Assembly (NCBI GenBank): GCA_016721605.1
Contig: JADKHS010000002.1
Location: 146,154-210,153 of the forward strand
Direction: 5' to 3'
DNA from: Nitrosomonadales bacterium
GTDB lineage: Bacteria; Pseudomonadota; Gammaproteobacteria; Burkholderiales; Gallionellaceae
DNA length: 64,000 nucleotides
The position numbers and the translations under genes were made by a program. Under the pieces are notes generated by a model. It did not search any database. It was not told where the DNA came from and saw only the letters and a list, made by a program, of their open reading frames with translations. Of this stretch, positions 50,127 to 59,638 are shown one piece after another. Every line of letters starts with the position of its first letter. The stretch's first letter is position 1.

Positions 50127-50320
50127 AATGTCGTAAATCCCGCCGCCGCCGATGATGCCGATTCTTTCTGGTACATGGATCATGGCTGTCCGTAATCATT
50201 TTAAATTTACAGGCAGATTGAAACAGGAAGTACATTTTTATTTAAGACATTGAATGCTCGCCCACGCTATTGCCTTTAACAAACGTTGGTATGATACCCA
50301 TCCATTATCTACTTGAACTC
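50127..50320. repeat. Direct repeat R: mtnP 5'-end remnant upstream of the NAD synthase gene
   Basis: A copy of the mtnP start region (minus strand, mutated start context) plus the following ~140 bases, ending 11 bases before the NAD synthase ATG. It probably serves as the promoter region of that gene (tatgat at 50290-50295). This suggests mtnP and the NAD synthase gene were once directly divergent. Confidence 0.8.
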
Positions 50321-50330
50321 TTAACTCAAT

Positions 50331-51934
50331 ATGAAACTTGCGATTGCACAAATCAATTGCATGCTGGGTGACTTGGCTGGCAATTCTGCCAAGATCCTTG
50401 CTTATGCAGAAAAGGCCAAGCAACAGGGAGCCACTTTGCTACTTACGCCTGAGTTAAGCTTATGCGGTTATCCTCCAGAAGACCTGCTGTTACGGACTGG
50501 GTTTTACCGTACCTGCGATCAGGCATTGCATGAGCTTGCACAACAAATTTGGGGACTCACCGTGATAGTGGGGCATCCGCATGAAGTAGACGACAAGCGC
50601 TACAACGCTGCCTCTGTGTTGCGCGACGGCCAGATTATCGCCACCTATCACAAGCATGAGTTGCCGAACTACAGTGTGTTCGACGAAAGACGCTATTTCA
50701 CGCCCGGTAACTCCCCTGCATATTTGAAATGCAGGGCGTCAAATTTGCACTTAACATTTGTGCTGACATCTGGGAAGATCATACAGCGCAACGTGCATAC
50801 GAAGCAGGCGCGCAGGTATTGCTGGTGCTGAATGCCTCACCGTATCACATCGACAAACAACCATTGCGCTATAAAACCATTCGTGATCGTATCGGTGAAA
50901 CCGGCTTGGCGGTTATATATGCCAACATGGTGGGCGGACAGGATGAGTTAGTGTTCGATGGCGCTTCGTTTGCGATGGATGCACACGGCACGCTAACGCA
51001 TCAATTCGTTTCTTTTGAAGAAACACTAGCGCTTATTGAAATCCACGACGGCAAGCTAATAACTGGCGAAAGAATCCCTGCTCACACGCATGAAGACAGC
51101 ATCTATCGCGCGCTGTGCCTGGGAGTGCAGGACTATATCGGCAAGAACCATTTTCCAGGTGTGTTATTGGGTTTATCCGGTGGTATCGATTCGGCGCTGA
51201 CCTTGGCGGTAGCGGTAGATGCGCTGGGTGCAGACAAGGTGCACGCGGTAATGATGCCATCGCCTTATACCGCGCAAATCAGCCTGGATGATGCGCGCGA
51301 AATGGCCGTCATACTCGGCGTGCGCTACGACGAGTTGGACATCAAGCCGACGTTTGACGCTTATCTCACTACATTAGATGGTATGTTCAAGGGGCTAACA
51401 CCGGACACCGCCGAAGAAAATTTACAGGCTCGCATACGCGGCAATTTGTTGATGGCTTTGTCCAACAAGTTCGGCTCTTTGGTGCTGACGACTGGCAACA
51501 AATCGGAAATGACCGTTGGCTATTGCACCCTATATGGCGATATGGCGGGCGGTTTCGCAGTGCTTAAAGATGTCAGCAAAACCTGGGTATATCGTCTGGC
51601 TAACTACCGTAATAGCTTGAGTCGGGTGATCCCGGAACGCATCATCACGCGACCGCCCAGCGCGGAATTAAAGCCGGACCAGACCGACCAAGACACCTTG
51701 CCAGCTTACGAAGTACTTGATGGCATAATGTTACGTTATGTGGAGCAGAATTTAACCATCGCTGAGATCGTGGCCCACGGCTATACTGAGGCGGATGTAT
51801 CTCGGGTGGTGAATATGATCCGCGTCAACGAATACAAACGCCGGCAAGCTCCCGTTGGCGTGCGCATTACCGACCGCGGCTTTGGCAAGGACTGGCGCTA
51901 CCCAATTACCGTGCGTTATCAGGACGGCTTTTAA
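50331..51934 (+). CDS. nadE: Glutamine-dependent NAD+ synthase (one frameshift)
   Basis: The N-terminal nitrilase-type glutaminase has MKLAIAQINCMLGDLAGNSA, the Glu in TPELSLCGYPPEDLLL, the Lys in YHKHELPNYSVFDERRYF, and the nucleophile Cys in FALNICADIWED. A frameshift near 50725 separates the last two. The synthetase domain has LGLSGGIDSALTLAVAVDAL, TTGNKSEMTVGYCTLYGDMA and KDVSKTWVYRLANY. Corrected length is about 534 residues, normal for this two-domain form. An essential enzyme, so the frameshift is almost surely an error. Confidence 0.93.
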
Positions 51935-51975
51935 ATACGCTATACTTAATAACACTTCTATATTCGAGGACACCC

Positions 51976-52314
51976 ATGAAAAAAATCGAAGCCATCATCA
52001 AACCATTCAAACTCGATGAAGTGCGTGAAGCACTATCAGAACTTGGGGTCAGCGGATTAACTGTGACCGATGTGAAAGGCTTTGGACGGCAAAAGGGACA
52101 TACCGAACTGTACCGTGGCGCAGAATACGTGGTGGATTTTTTGCCCAAGATCAAGATCGAAGTAGTCGTTATTGCCTCTATGCTGGACGCCGCTGTGAAC
52201 GCCATTGTTAAGGCAGCACATACGGGGAAAATTGGCGACGGCAAAATTTTTGTTACTTCGGTGGAACAAATTATTCGGATCCGCACAGGCGAAACTGACG
52301 AATCAGCAATTTAA
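51976..52314 (+). CDS. glnB: Nitrogen regulatory protein P-II
   Basis: 112 residues. It has MKKIEAIIKPFKLDEVREAL, the T-loop with the uridylylation Tyr in GHTELYRGAEYVVDFLPKIK, and TGKIGDGKIFVTSVEQIIRI at the B-loop. It senses ATP/ADP, 2-oxoglutarate and glutamine status. A gagg ribosome site lies at 51966. It follows the NAD synthase gene by 41 bases, an arrangement common in betaproteobacteria. Confidence 0.95.
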   Translation: MKKIEAIIKPFKLDEVREALSELGVSGLTVTDVKGFGRQKGHTELYRGAEYVVDFLPKIKIEVVVIASMLDAAVNAIVKAAHTGKIGDGKIFVTSVEQIIRIRTGETDESAI

Positions 52315-52514
52315 GTTTTTTATTCGTTACTTTCGCAAATATATTCAAAATATCAAGCTATTGATTCAGCCAGATTATGTTTAAAGTCCATTCGCCTCGA
52401 ACCTGCCGAAAGATAAATGGACTTGGTGTAATGACGTGCTTTGGGAAGCTGCATCACTGGCATGGATCGACCCATATTATGGGCACTCTGCATTACATTT
52501 GTGACACAGCCAGG

Positions 52515-53309
52515 CTAATGATCAGAATCGTTCACCCGCACCTCCACCAGTGTATTTAGCACCCATCCAGAACGTTCATCGCTGGTCTGCACGTGTAGCC
52601 AGTCACCCAGATAGGCATGGGCAGTTAACGCAGAGTCTTTTTTTAGTGCCCCAAGCTTAATGGCACTACCGAGGGGCTCTCGGCGAAGATTGATATTGCT
52701 TTTGGCGCGTAACGGAACGGGAATACTGAACGATACCATCGCAAGACGCTGATCTGATGCCTTGCGGGTGCGGTTATCCTTCACCATTCCAATAAATTCC
52801 CGTGTCTGGGCGGCATGATCCATAGCAATGCCGTAGTTTCCTTTAGCGTAAGACGCCGTAGCGGCATCAAGGAGACGTTGTGCCTGCAATATTTGTTCGG
52901 GCGCTGTGATCTGGGATGATTTTAAACTTGTCATGGCCACTTCCGCTTCCGCGATAGACGAGGCGGCGCCAGGCTGTGTGGCTAAACGCCGCAACCTAAC
53001 CTGATCGCGGGTTACCTGGCTAGTAGTTTCCTGTAACGCCTTGGCCTGACCCTGCTGACGGACGTTCAAATTTCGGATCAACGCCTCTTTTTCCGCCAAC
53101 AACTGCTGCAAACGTTCGATTTCTCGTTGCTGCGCTTCACAGGGTTCATTTGGCGGTATCGGAGCCGCAACCGGAATCGGTTTCAGGAGAGTGGTGCACC
53201 CCGTAATGTTCAAGCCTGATAGCGCTATAACTGTCCCGCATAGCATACGTCTAACCCAAGTCTTAAATAAGGCACATAGTTTGTCTGACTGTATCCATAA
53301 TCTTGTCAC
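52515..53309 (-). CDS. SH3-domain lipoprotein with coiled coil
   Basis: An N-terminal hydrophobic stretch ends in a lipobox LNITGC, so it is likely lipid-anchored. A Gln/Glu-rich coiled coil follows (AQQREIERLQQLLAEKEALI) and then helical QAQRLLDAATASYAKGNYGI. The C-terminal bacterial SH3 domain has NINLRREPLGSAIKLGAL and GDWLHVQTSDERSGWVLNTL. Such domains bind cell-wall peptides. The ATG at 53309 is upstream of a second candidate near MLCGTV. Function unknown. Confidence 0.78.
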   Translation of the reverse strand: MTRLWIQSDKLCALFKTWVRRMLCGTVIALSGLNITGCTTLLKPIPVAAPIPPNEPCEAQQREIERLQQLLAEKEALIRNLNVRQQGQAKALQETTSQVTRDQVRLRRLATQPGAASSIAEAEVAMTSLKSSQITAPEQILQAQRLLDAATASYAKGNYGIAMDHAAQTREFIGMVKDNRTRKASDQRLAMVSFSIPVPLRAKSNINLRREPLGSAIKLGALKKDSALTAHAYLGDWLHVQTSDERSGWVLNTLVEVRVNDSDH

Positions 53310-53532
53310 TTTGTCACCTCTACAGTGTGTGTTCGTAGCGTACCAAACGCATATTATCGGCCAAAACTACTTGTCCCAACGGAGAGCCTATTATGATGTA
53401 CAAACGGCTACATACTCTCCTTGCAAATAGCAAATTACGGTTAAACAGAAACAATCATACATTCACTTACAAACACTGTGCTTCAGCGTTGCATCCGCAA
53501 AGGTTAGTTCCGTCATTTACTCTACCCACTAC

Positions 53533-53898
53533 TCATAAAACTCGATCAGGAAAAGACAACTCCAATACAACACATCCAACCTCAGTACTAAATGGCCCAT
53601 GAACCTCTCCTGGCGGCCTGCTCGCATAATGCCCAGCCTCTAACATCACATCGAAAGCATGATCGTAAAGGCGGCCGCTCACAATAAAAACTTCTTCGGG
53701 ATATGGGTGGCTTTTTCCTCCTAAAGGTCTTGTGTCAGCACCAGGATGAAAGCGAGTTAAACGGGTGTACTCACCCGTTGCAACATCAATGCTCAGAGTC
53801 ATTTCTTCCGCCATGCCCTGAAGTCCTTCGATGGATTTCCACTGGGCTATTGCATCAGCGCTTAGCGGATTCCAGTAACCAATTGTTGTTTTTGACAT
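53533..53898 (-). CDS. ChrR-like cupin protein
   Basis: 121 residues: a cupin barrel with TGEYTRLTRFHPGADTRPLG, HPYPEEVFIVSGRLYDHAFD and LEAGHYASRPPGEVHGPFST, giving the metal-binding His and Glu pattern. It resembles the cupin half of ChrR-type anti-sigma factors and acetylacetone-cleaving-like cupins. No sigma factor is adjacent, so the role is open. Confidence 0.75.
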   Translation of the reverse strand: MSKTTIGYWNPLSADAIAQWKSIEGLQGMAEEMTLSIDVATGEYTRLTRFHPGADTRPLGGKSHPYPEEVFIVSGRLYDHAFDVMLEAGHYASRPPGEVHGPFSTEVGCVVLELSFPDRVL

Positions 53899-54285
53899 TT
53901 TCCCCTTCCACCTAAACGTTTCGCCGATATGATTACAGTAGCTTGTAGGTTCATAAAATAACAGGTCGCCCCTTCTTCCATTTTACCCCAAGCTATTGTT
54001 CGTTATATACCAAAACAATATAGCTTCTTGAATTTTCCATTCAATTATAACAACCTCAACTCTGCATTAAAAAAGTGAATAATCAGTAACAACTAATAAA
54101 TTAAGTGTGTCCAATAATCAAATCGTTGACACCAACTAAACGATAATAATTCAAAGCAAACCCTTTGGAGGAATGTTGGCTAAATTTCAATCGTGGATTT
54201 TTGGCTGTACCAGTGTAGCGCACGAAAACGATAGTATTGTTATAATCACAAACTTATTATGCTCTACTCTACTTGAAGGAATAGC
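53899..54285. other. AT-rich divergent intergenic region
   Basis: About 390 bases between the cupin and fabI. An aagga ribosome site at 54273-54277 precedes fabI. I see no gene, RNA or long repeat. Confidence 0.5.
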
Positions 54286-55074
54286 ATGGGATTTCTAGCA
54301 AATAAACGCATCTTGATTACGGGCATGATCAGTAATCGTTCCATCGCATATGGTGTCGCACAAGCCATGTGGCGTGAAGGCGCTGAAATGGCATTTACCT
54401 ATCAGGGTGAGCGCATACGTGACCGGGTGTGCGAACTAGCGAAAGAATTCAACAGTGACCTAATATTCTCGTGCGATGTAACGAGCGATGCTGAAATTGA
54501 CCAGTTATTCGTTGATCTGGGCAAACATTGGGATAAATTCGACGGCTTCGTGCATGCAATCGCCTTTTCCCCACGCGAGGCACTAGCTGGTGATTTTCTT
54601 GATGGATTTAACCGCGAAGCTTTCCGAATTGCGCATGACATTAGTTCTTATAGTTTTCCGGCGATGGCTAAAGCCGCATTACCCATGATGGAAGGCCGCA
54701 CCGCCGCGCTGCTGACACTAAGCTATCTCGGCGCGGTGCGCACCATGCCACACTACAACGTGATGGGTCTAGCCAAGGCCAGCTTGGAAGCCAGTGTTCG
54801 TTATTTGGCGATGAATCTTGGCCGCAAGGGTATCCGTGTCAATGGCATTTCCGCAGGCCCGATCAAGACACTCGCTTCGGCAGGCATTGCCGACTTTAAT
54901 AAGCTATTAAATTACAATGCAAAAAATGCCCCATTGAAGCGTAACGTTACCACTGAAGAGGTAGGTAACGTTGCGGCGTTCTTGTGTAGCGATTTAGCCA
55001 GTGGCATCACCGGAGAAATCACCTATGTGGATGGTGGTTTTAACACCACAGCACTTGGCACAACCGAGCCTTAG
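54286..55074 (+). CDS. fabI: Enoyl-[acyl-carrier-protein] reductase (NADH), FabI
   Basis: 262 residues. It has ILITGMISNRSIAYGVAQAM for NADH binding, AFTYQGERIRDRVCELAKEF, CDVTSDAEIDQLF, and the catalytic Tyr-x6-Lys in HYNVMGLAKASLEASVRYL. RVNGISAGPIKTLASAGIAD is also typical. It reduces trans-2-enoyl-ACP in fatty acid elongation. A monocistronic position with its own ribosome site is likely. Confidence 0.96.
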   Translation: MGFLANKRILITGMISNRSIAYGVAQAMWREGAEMAFTYQGERIRDRVCELAKEFNSDLIFSCDVTSDAEIDQLFVDLGKHWDKFDGFVHAIAFSPREALAGDFLDGFNREAFRIAHDISSYSFPAMAKAALPMMEGRTAALLTLSYLGAVRTMPHYNVMGLAKASLEASVRYLAMNLGRKGIRVNGISAGPIKTLASAGIADFNKLLNYNAKNAPLKRNVTTEEVGNVAAFLCSDLASGITGEITYVDGGFNTTALGTTEP

Positions 55075-55334
55075 CCTTACTCTGTCACTAAACATATCTC
55101 TCCTCCCCACACACGCACAACAAGAACATCGCTGAAACGCGCGCTGGCGATAGCTTGCGCGATGAGCAATTGCAGCATTTGAATAGAGCGGTATTGCTCT
55201 CGGTGGTGGACTTGACGATGTAGATTTTCTCCAAGAGCGACCATCCCCAGCCCGGTTGGGCTGAACGAAATGAAGCCCACATCTTGATAGCCAAGATCGC
55301 TCTGTCCTTGGTACGGATCAATAAAGTTTGGAGC

Positions 55335-56108
55335 CTAACCGAAACGGCCTGTAATGTAATCTTCCGTTTCCTTGCGCTTAGGATTGGTGAACACCGTGCT
55401 GGTATCGCCGAATTCGATCAGGTCGCCCAGATACATATAGGCGGTGTAGTCTGACACGCGCGCTGCCTGCTGCATATTGTGGGTGACGATGATGATGGTG
55501 AATTCTGCTTTCAGCTCATCGATCAGCTTTTCGATGTGTGCGGTGGAAATCGGATCTAGCGCAGAAGTAGGTTCGTCGAGTAACAGTATTTGCGGTTTGA
55601 CAGCGATCGCGCGTGCAATACACAAGCGTTGTTGCTGACCGCCGGAAAGCCCGGTGCCGCTCTGTTTCAGTTTATCTTTCGCCTCTGTCCAAAGCGCTGC
55701 TTTCCTCAATGCCCATTCCACGCGTTCGTCCATATCATGGCGGCTAAGGTTTTCATAAAGTTTCGCACCGAAAGCAATGTTGTCATAAATAGACATTGGG
55801 AACGGGGTAGGTTTCTGGAATACCATGCCGATCTTGGCACGGAGTGTGTTGAGATCCTGCTTTTTGTCGAGAATATTTTCACCATCCAGCAAAACTTCAC
55901 CAGTAGCTTTTTGCTTCGGGTAGAGTTCATACATGCGGTTGAAGGTGCGCAACATGGTGGACTTGCCGCAGCCTGAGGGACCAATGAAGGCGGTCACCAT
56001 TTTTTCCGGAATGGTCAGGTTGATGTCCTTGAGGGCGCGCTCCGCTCCGTAATAAAAATTCAGGTCGCGCACAACCAGCTTCGGATTAACCGTTTTTTCA
56101 ACGCTCAT
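55335..56108 (-). CDS. pstB: Phosphate ABC transporter ATP-binding protein
   Basis: 257 residues, intact. It has Walker A in FIGPSGCGKSTMLRTFNRMY, the Q-loop in IGMVFQKPTPFPMSIYDNIA, the signature LSGGQQQRLCIARAIA and Walker B with LLLDEPTSALDPIS. It energises high-affinity phosphate uptake with PstA and PstC. Last gene of the pst operon here; no phoU follows directly. Confidence 0.96.
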   Translation of the reverse strand: MSVEKTVNPKLVVRDLNFYYGAERALKDINLTIPEKMVTAFIGPSGCGKSTMLRTFNRMYELYPKQKATGEVLLDGENILDKKQDLNTLRAKIGMVFQKPTPFPMSIYDNIAFGAKLYENLSRHDMDERVEWALRKAALWTEAKDKLKQSGTGLSGGQQQRLCIARAIAVKPQILLLDEPTSALDPISTAHIEKLIDELKAEFTIIIVTHNMQQAARVSDYTAYMYLGDLIEFGDTSTVFTNPKRKETEDYITGRFG

Positions 56109-56120
56109 CTGCCTGCATCC

Positions 56121-56963
56121 TTAATAAGTTGTTGATTTTTGACGGAATAATACTCGCGCCATTATATTGAGCGAGAGCACGCTGAAAGTGATCAGCAACG
56201 CACCAGCCCAAGCGAGACTCTGCCAGTCCTGGTAGGGGCTCATGGCAAATTGAAAAATGACTACCGGCAGGTTGGCCATGGGCTGATTCATGTCACTGCT
56301 CCAAAATTGATTATTCAGCGAGGTAAACAATAACGGTGCGGTTTCCCCACTAATGCGCGCCACTGCCAGCAATACCCCAGTGATGATGCCAGCCCGTGCC
56401 GCGCGCAAAGTAACCAGGTTGATCACTTTCCATTGCGGTGCACCCAGGCCGCCGCCGCTTCACGCAAGGTATTCGGCACCAAGCGCAACATATTTTCGGT
56501 GGTACGGATAACAATCGGGATGACTAAAATGGATAATGCCAGCGCACCGGCCCAGCCGGAGAAGTGCCCAATCTTGATGACATACATTTCATAGATGAAC
56601 AGACCTATCACGATAGAGGGGGCAGAAAGCAGCGTCGTTAATAAAGCGCGTGGTCGGCGCCAACCAGCCACGCTGGCCAAATTCCGCCAGATAGGTTCCC
56701 GCCAGTATGCCGATAGGCGTGCCTATCAATGCGGCGAGAAAGGTCATCATCAGGCTGCCCGCAATGGCGTTGAGTAAGCCGCCCGCGCTGTTGGGGGGTG
56801 GGGTCATCTGGGTAAGTACAGCCATAGACAGTTGAGGTAGACCGTTTGCCAGCAGCGTCCATAAAATCCAGCCCAACCAAATCAGGCCGAACAGCATAGC
56901 CAGAGCCGAAATTCCCAGGCCTATGGCATTAATCAGACGGCGGCGTGCGTAGAGTGTCAGCAT
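56121..56963 (-). CDS. pstA: Phosphate ABC transporter permease PstA (two frameshifts)
   Basis: Six-helix permease: LGWILWTLLANGLPQLSMAV, GSLMMTFLAALIGTPIGILA, GTYLAEFGQRGWLAPTTRFI, SAPSIVIGLFIYEMYVIKIG, IPIVIRTTENMLRLVPNTLR with the EAA-type loop, and TGVLLAVARISGETAPLLFT. Frames change near 56635 and 56440. Corrected length is about 281 residues, normal. It lies between pstC and pstB with short spacers. Confidence 0.92.
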
Positions 56964-56965
56964 AA

Positions 56966-57901
56966 TTAGGTTGTGGATCCTTCGCGTTTCGTCAGCATAT
57001 ACAGCATATAACGTGCCAGTGACAATACGATGAAAGTGATTAAAAACAGAATTAGCCCGAGTTCGACCAGCGCTGAGGTGTATAACTTGCCCACAGCCTC
57101 ATTGAATTCGTTGGCCAACGCGGAAGAGATGCTATTACCCGGCATCAGTAGCGAAGCACTCAATTCATGTGCATTGCCAATGACAAAGGTGACCGCCATT
57201 GTTTCACCCAGCGCACGCCCCAGGCCGAGCATAATGCCGCCGGCCACACCGATCTTGGTATAGGGCAACACTACATGCCACATTACTTCCCAAGTGGTAG
57301 CACCCAAGCCATAGGCAGACTCTTTAAGCAAAGTGGGAACGACCTCAAATACATCGCGCATCACCGAGGCAATAAAGGGAATGACCATAATGGCCAGAAT
57401 GATGCCTGCGGTGAATACACCTATACCCATGGGAATGCCCTGAAACAAAGGCCCCAATATTGGAAGCGGACCCAGTTTTTCAATGAGCCAAGGCTGAACA
57501 TGATCCGCAAACAGCGGCGCAAATACGAATAAACCCCACATGCCGTAAATAATGCTGGGGATACCAGCCAGCAGTTCGATGGCGATGCCCAGTGGGCGGC
57601 GTAGCCAGCGCGGCGATAGTTCAGTGAGAAAAAGCGCGATGCCAAAACTAACCGGGATGGCGATCAGCAATGCGATGGCAGAGGTTACCAACGTACCAAC
57701 TATCGGAACGAGTGCGCCAAACTCGTCCGTGACCGGATTCCATTCCGCGCTAGCTAAAAACCAGAAACCGAATGCCTTAATGGAGGGTAGGCTGCCGATT
57801 ATCAACGAAACCATTATGGCAACGAGTAGCACGAGCACTGCAAATGCAGACAAGCGAGTAACATTGCGGAACAGAATGTCCAACAAATTATGGCGCTTCA
57901 T
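56966..57901 (-). CDS. pstC: Phosphate ABC transporter permease PstC
   Basis: About 311 residues from the ATG at 57901, which has a weak gaag ribosome site; an ATG at 57928 would add nine residues but has none. Helices and PstC motifs: LVPIVGTLVTSAIALLIAIP, GIALFLTELSPRWLRRPLGI, LLAGIPSIIYGMWGLFVFAP, KESAYGLGATTWEVMWHVVL and MLGLGRALGETMAVTFVIGN. Intact. Confidence 0.95.
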   Translation of the reverse strand: MKRHNLLDILFRNVTRLSAFAVLVLLVAIMVSLIIGSLPSIKAFGFWFLASAEWNPVTDEFGALVPIVGTLVTSAIALLIAIPVSFGIALFLTELSPRWLRRPLGIAIELLAGIPSIIYGMWGLFVFAPLFADHVQPWLIEKLGPLPILGPLFQGIPMGIGVFTAGIILAIMVIPFIASVMRDVFEVVPTLLKESAYGLGATTWEVMWHVVLPYTKIGVAGGIMLGLGRALGETMAVTFVIGNAHELSASLLMPGNSISSALANEFNEAVGKLYTSALVELGLILFLITFIVLSLARYMLYMLTKREGSTT

Positions 57902-57946
57902 ATGTACTTCACGTAAAAACGTCGGCATGATTTTTTAAAAGTACTC

Positions 57947-57979
57947 AAAATTTGAGGGAGCCCGGCTCCCTCAAATTTT
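57947..57979 (-). terminator. Strong hairpin between pstS and pstC
   Basis: A near-perfect 16-base inverted repeat, aaaatttgagggagcc and ggctccctcaaatttt, with almost no loop, sits about 56 bases after the pstS stop and 19-46 bases before pstC. The stem ends in TTTT on the transcribed strand. It likely terminates part of the transcripts or stabilises pstS mRNA, making more PstS than permease. Confidence 0.8.
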
Positions 57980-58035
57980 ATCCAGTAAGAATTATCTCTT
58001 GCAAACACGCGCTGCCAGAGCGCCTAAATAGACTA

Positions 58036-59083
58036 CTATTTCCAAAATGTCTTACCCTTGCTATCCTTAACCTGTGCTTTCCAGGCGGCACGCACCAATT
58101 GCTGAACTTTTTCCGGCATGGGTACATAATCCAGAGCCTCGGCCATTTTGCCGCCACTGCTATAAGCCCAGTCGAAGAACTTTAATACCTCTTTAGCTGT
58201 TTCAGGTTTATCTTGCGTCTTGTGCATCAAAATGAAAGTGGCACCGGTAATAGGCCAGCTTTCTTTGCCTGGTTCGTTAGTCAATAGTTCATAAAAACCT
58301 GGAGCCTTTTCCCAATCAGCGTTAGCAGCAGCAGCCTTGAACGAGGTGTCATCTGGTTTGACAAACTGACCGTCATGGTTCTTCAGTTGTGCGTAAGTCA
58401 TTTTATTCTGCAAAGCATAAGCATATTCCACATAACCGATGGAATGTTTTTATGCGCTGCACATAAGATGCCACGCCTTCATTGCCTTTGCCGCCAGTAC
58501 CCGCTTTCCAGGAGACGGCAGTACCTTCGCCGACCGCAGATTTCCATTCCGAGCTAACCTTGGACAGGTAGTTAGTGAAAATGAAGGTGGTGCCGGAACC
58601 ATCGGAGCGATGTACAACGGTGATGGTTTCATTGGGCAATTTAGTGCCCACATTCAGCGCCATTAGCGCGGGGTCATTCCACTTGGTGATCTTGCCGAGG
58701 AAAATATCGGCCAGCACCTTGCCATCCAGTTTGAGCTGCCCGGCTGCAATTCCGGCAACGTTGATGACAGGCACCACACCACCCATCACTGCCGGGAATT
58801 GCATCAGGCCGTTCTTTTCCAGCTCTTCGGGTTTCAACGGCATATCTGAGGCACCAAAATCGACTGTCCTGGCGATAATTTGTTTGATGCCCCCGCCGGA
58901 ACCGATGGATTGGTAGTTCAGGTTGATACCGGTTTGGGTTTTATACGTATCTGCCCACTTGGCGTAAATTGGATAGGGGAAGGTGGCACCTGCGCCAGTA
59001 AGGTTAATGGCCGAAGCATTAACTGCTAACGACAAAGAGGCGGCAAGCCCAAATATATGTAAAAAACGATTTAGTCTGGTCAT
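58036..59083 (-). CDS. pstS: Phosphate-binding periplasmic protein (one frameshift)
   Basis: The start at ATG 59083 has a good ggagag ribosome site and gives signal peptide MTRLNRFLHIFGLAASLSLA then VNASAIN. Phosphate-binding motifs: LTGAGATFPYPIYAKWADTY, IGSGGGIKQIIARTVDFGAS, and VVHRSDGSGTTFIFTNYLSK. The frame breaks near 58447 and resumes as GYVEYAYALQNKMTYAQLKN. C-terminal FFDWAYSSGGKMAEALDYVP is typical. Corrected length is about 348 residues. Confidence 0.94.
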
Positions 59084-59138
59084 ATTCTCTCCAAAAATTA
59101 ATTCACTACAGAGCAACTGCCCTAACTATAACCATTTT

Positions 59139-59160
59139 TTATTACATAATTATTACACAG
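59139..59160 (-). promoter_or_regulatory. Pho-box-like site upstream of pstS
   Basis: On the minus strand the site reads ctgtgtaataattatgtaat followed by aa. It holds two TGTAATAA units spaced 11 bases apart, the period of PhoB direct repeats. It lies about 55-77 bases before the pstS ATG, a sensible place for PhoB activation. The match to the E. coli consensus is partial. Confidence 0.55.
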
Positions 59161-59274
59161 GCTAGCAACCTGTCGGGCATCCCCTGAAATTCCCAAGGCT
59201 ATATCTTCTGCACGGTCAATGTACCATCACACCGGTTTTATACAGCCCGAAAAAATCAGAATTTTATATGGTCG

Positions 59275-59610
59275 TTATTTCAAAAGCACACCGCTAGCTG
59301 CTTCGACATCACGCACCGCTGACGCAGACAATAACAAATGATCGCCCACTATCTGAAAGAATACTTCATCGCGCTTGACCATGCCCAACTCACTACGAGC
59401 GCGCTCCTCTATGGCTTCAGTACCCTGCTTTAAATCGCGCACCTCAGCATCCAGCACCGCATTGCGTGTTTGAGTTTTTTGATTGATATGTTTCTGTTCT
59501 TCAACTTGACGATCAAGATCCCAAACCTTCAACCAGCCACCCTTCCCAAACCACAGCGGATACTGCACTAGCAGTAGCAACGATATCAATATCAAAGAGA
59601 CCCAGCGCAT
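59275..59610 (-). CDS. ftsB: Cell division protein FtsB
   Basis: 111 residues. It has one N-terminal membrane helix (VSLILISLLLLVQYPLWFGK), then a coiled coil (VWDLDRQVEEQKHINQKTQT, RNAVLDAEVRDLKQGTEAIE) and RARSELGMVKRDEVFFQIV. This is the FtsB/DivIC septum plan, and the gene stands next to eno as usual in beta- and gammaproteobacteria. It works with FtsL and FtsQ at the divisome. Confidence 0.92.
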   Translation of the reverse strand: MRWVSLILISLLLLVQYPLWFGKGGWLKVWDLDRQVEEQKHINQKTQTRNAVLDAEVRDLKQGTEAIEERARSELGMVKRDEVFFQIVGDHLLLSASAVRDVEAASGVLLK

Positions 59611-59638
59611 CTATATAAATTAAGATCAAGCGCTCAGA

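Noticed and set aside
55077..55321. Minus-strand open frame of 67-77 codons downstream of pstB
   Set aside because: No ribosome site, no recognisable motif and no resemblance to phoU, the gene usually found there. Left unannotated.
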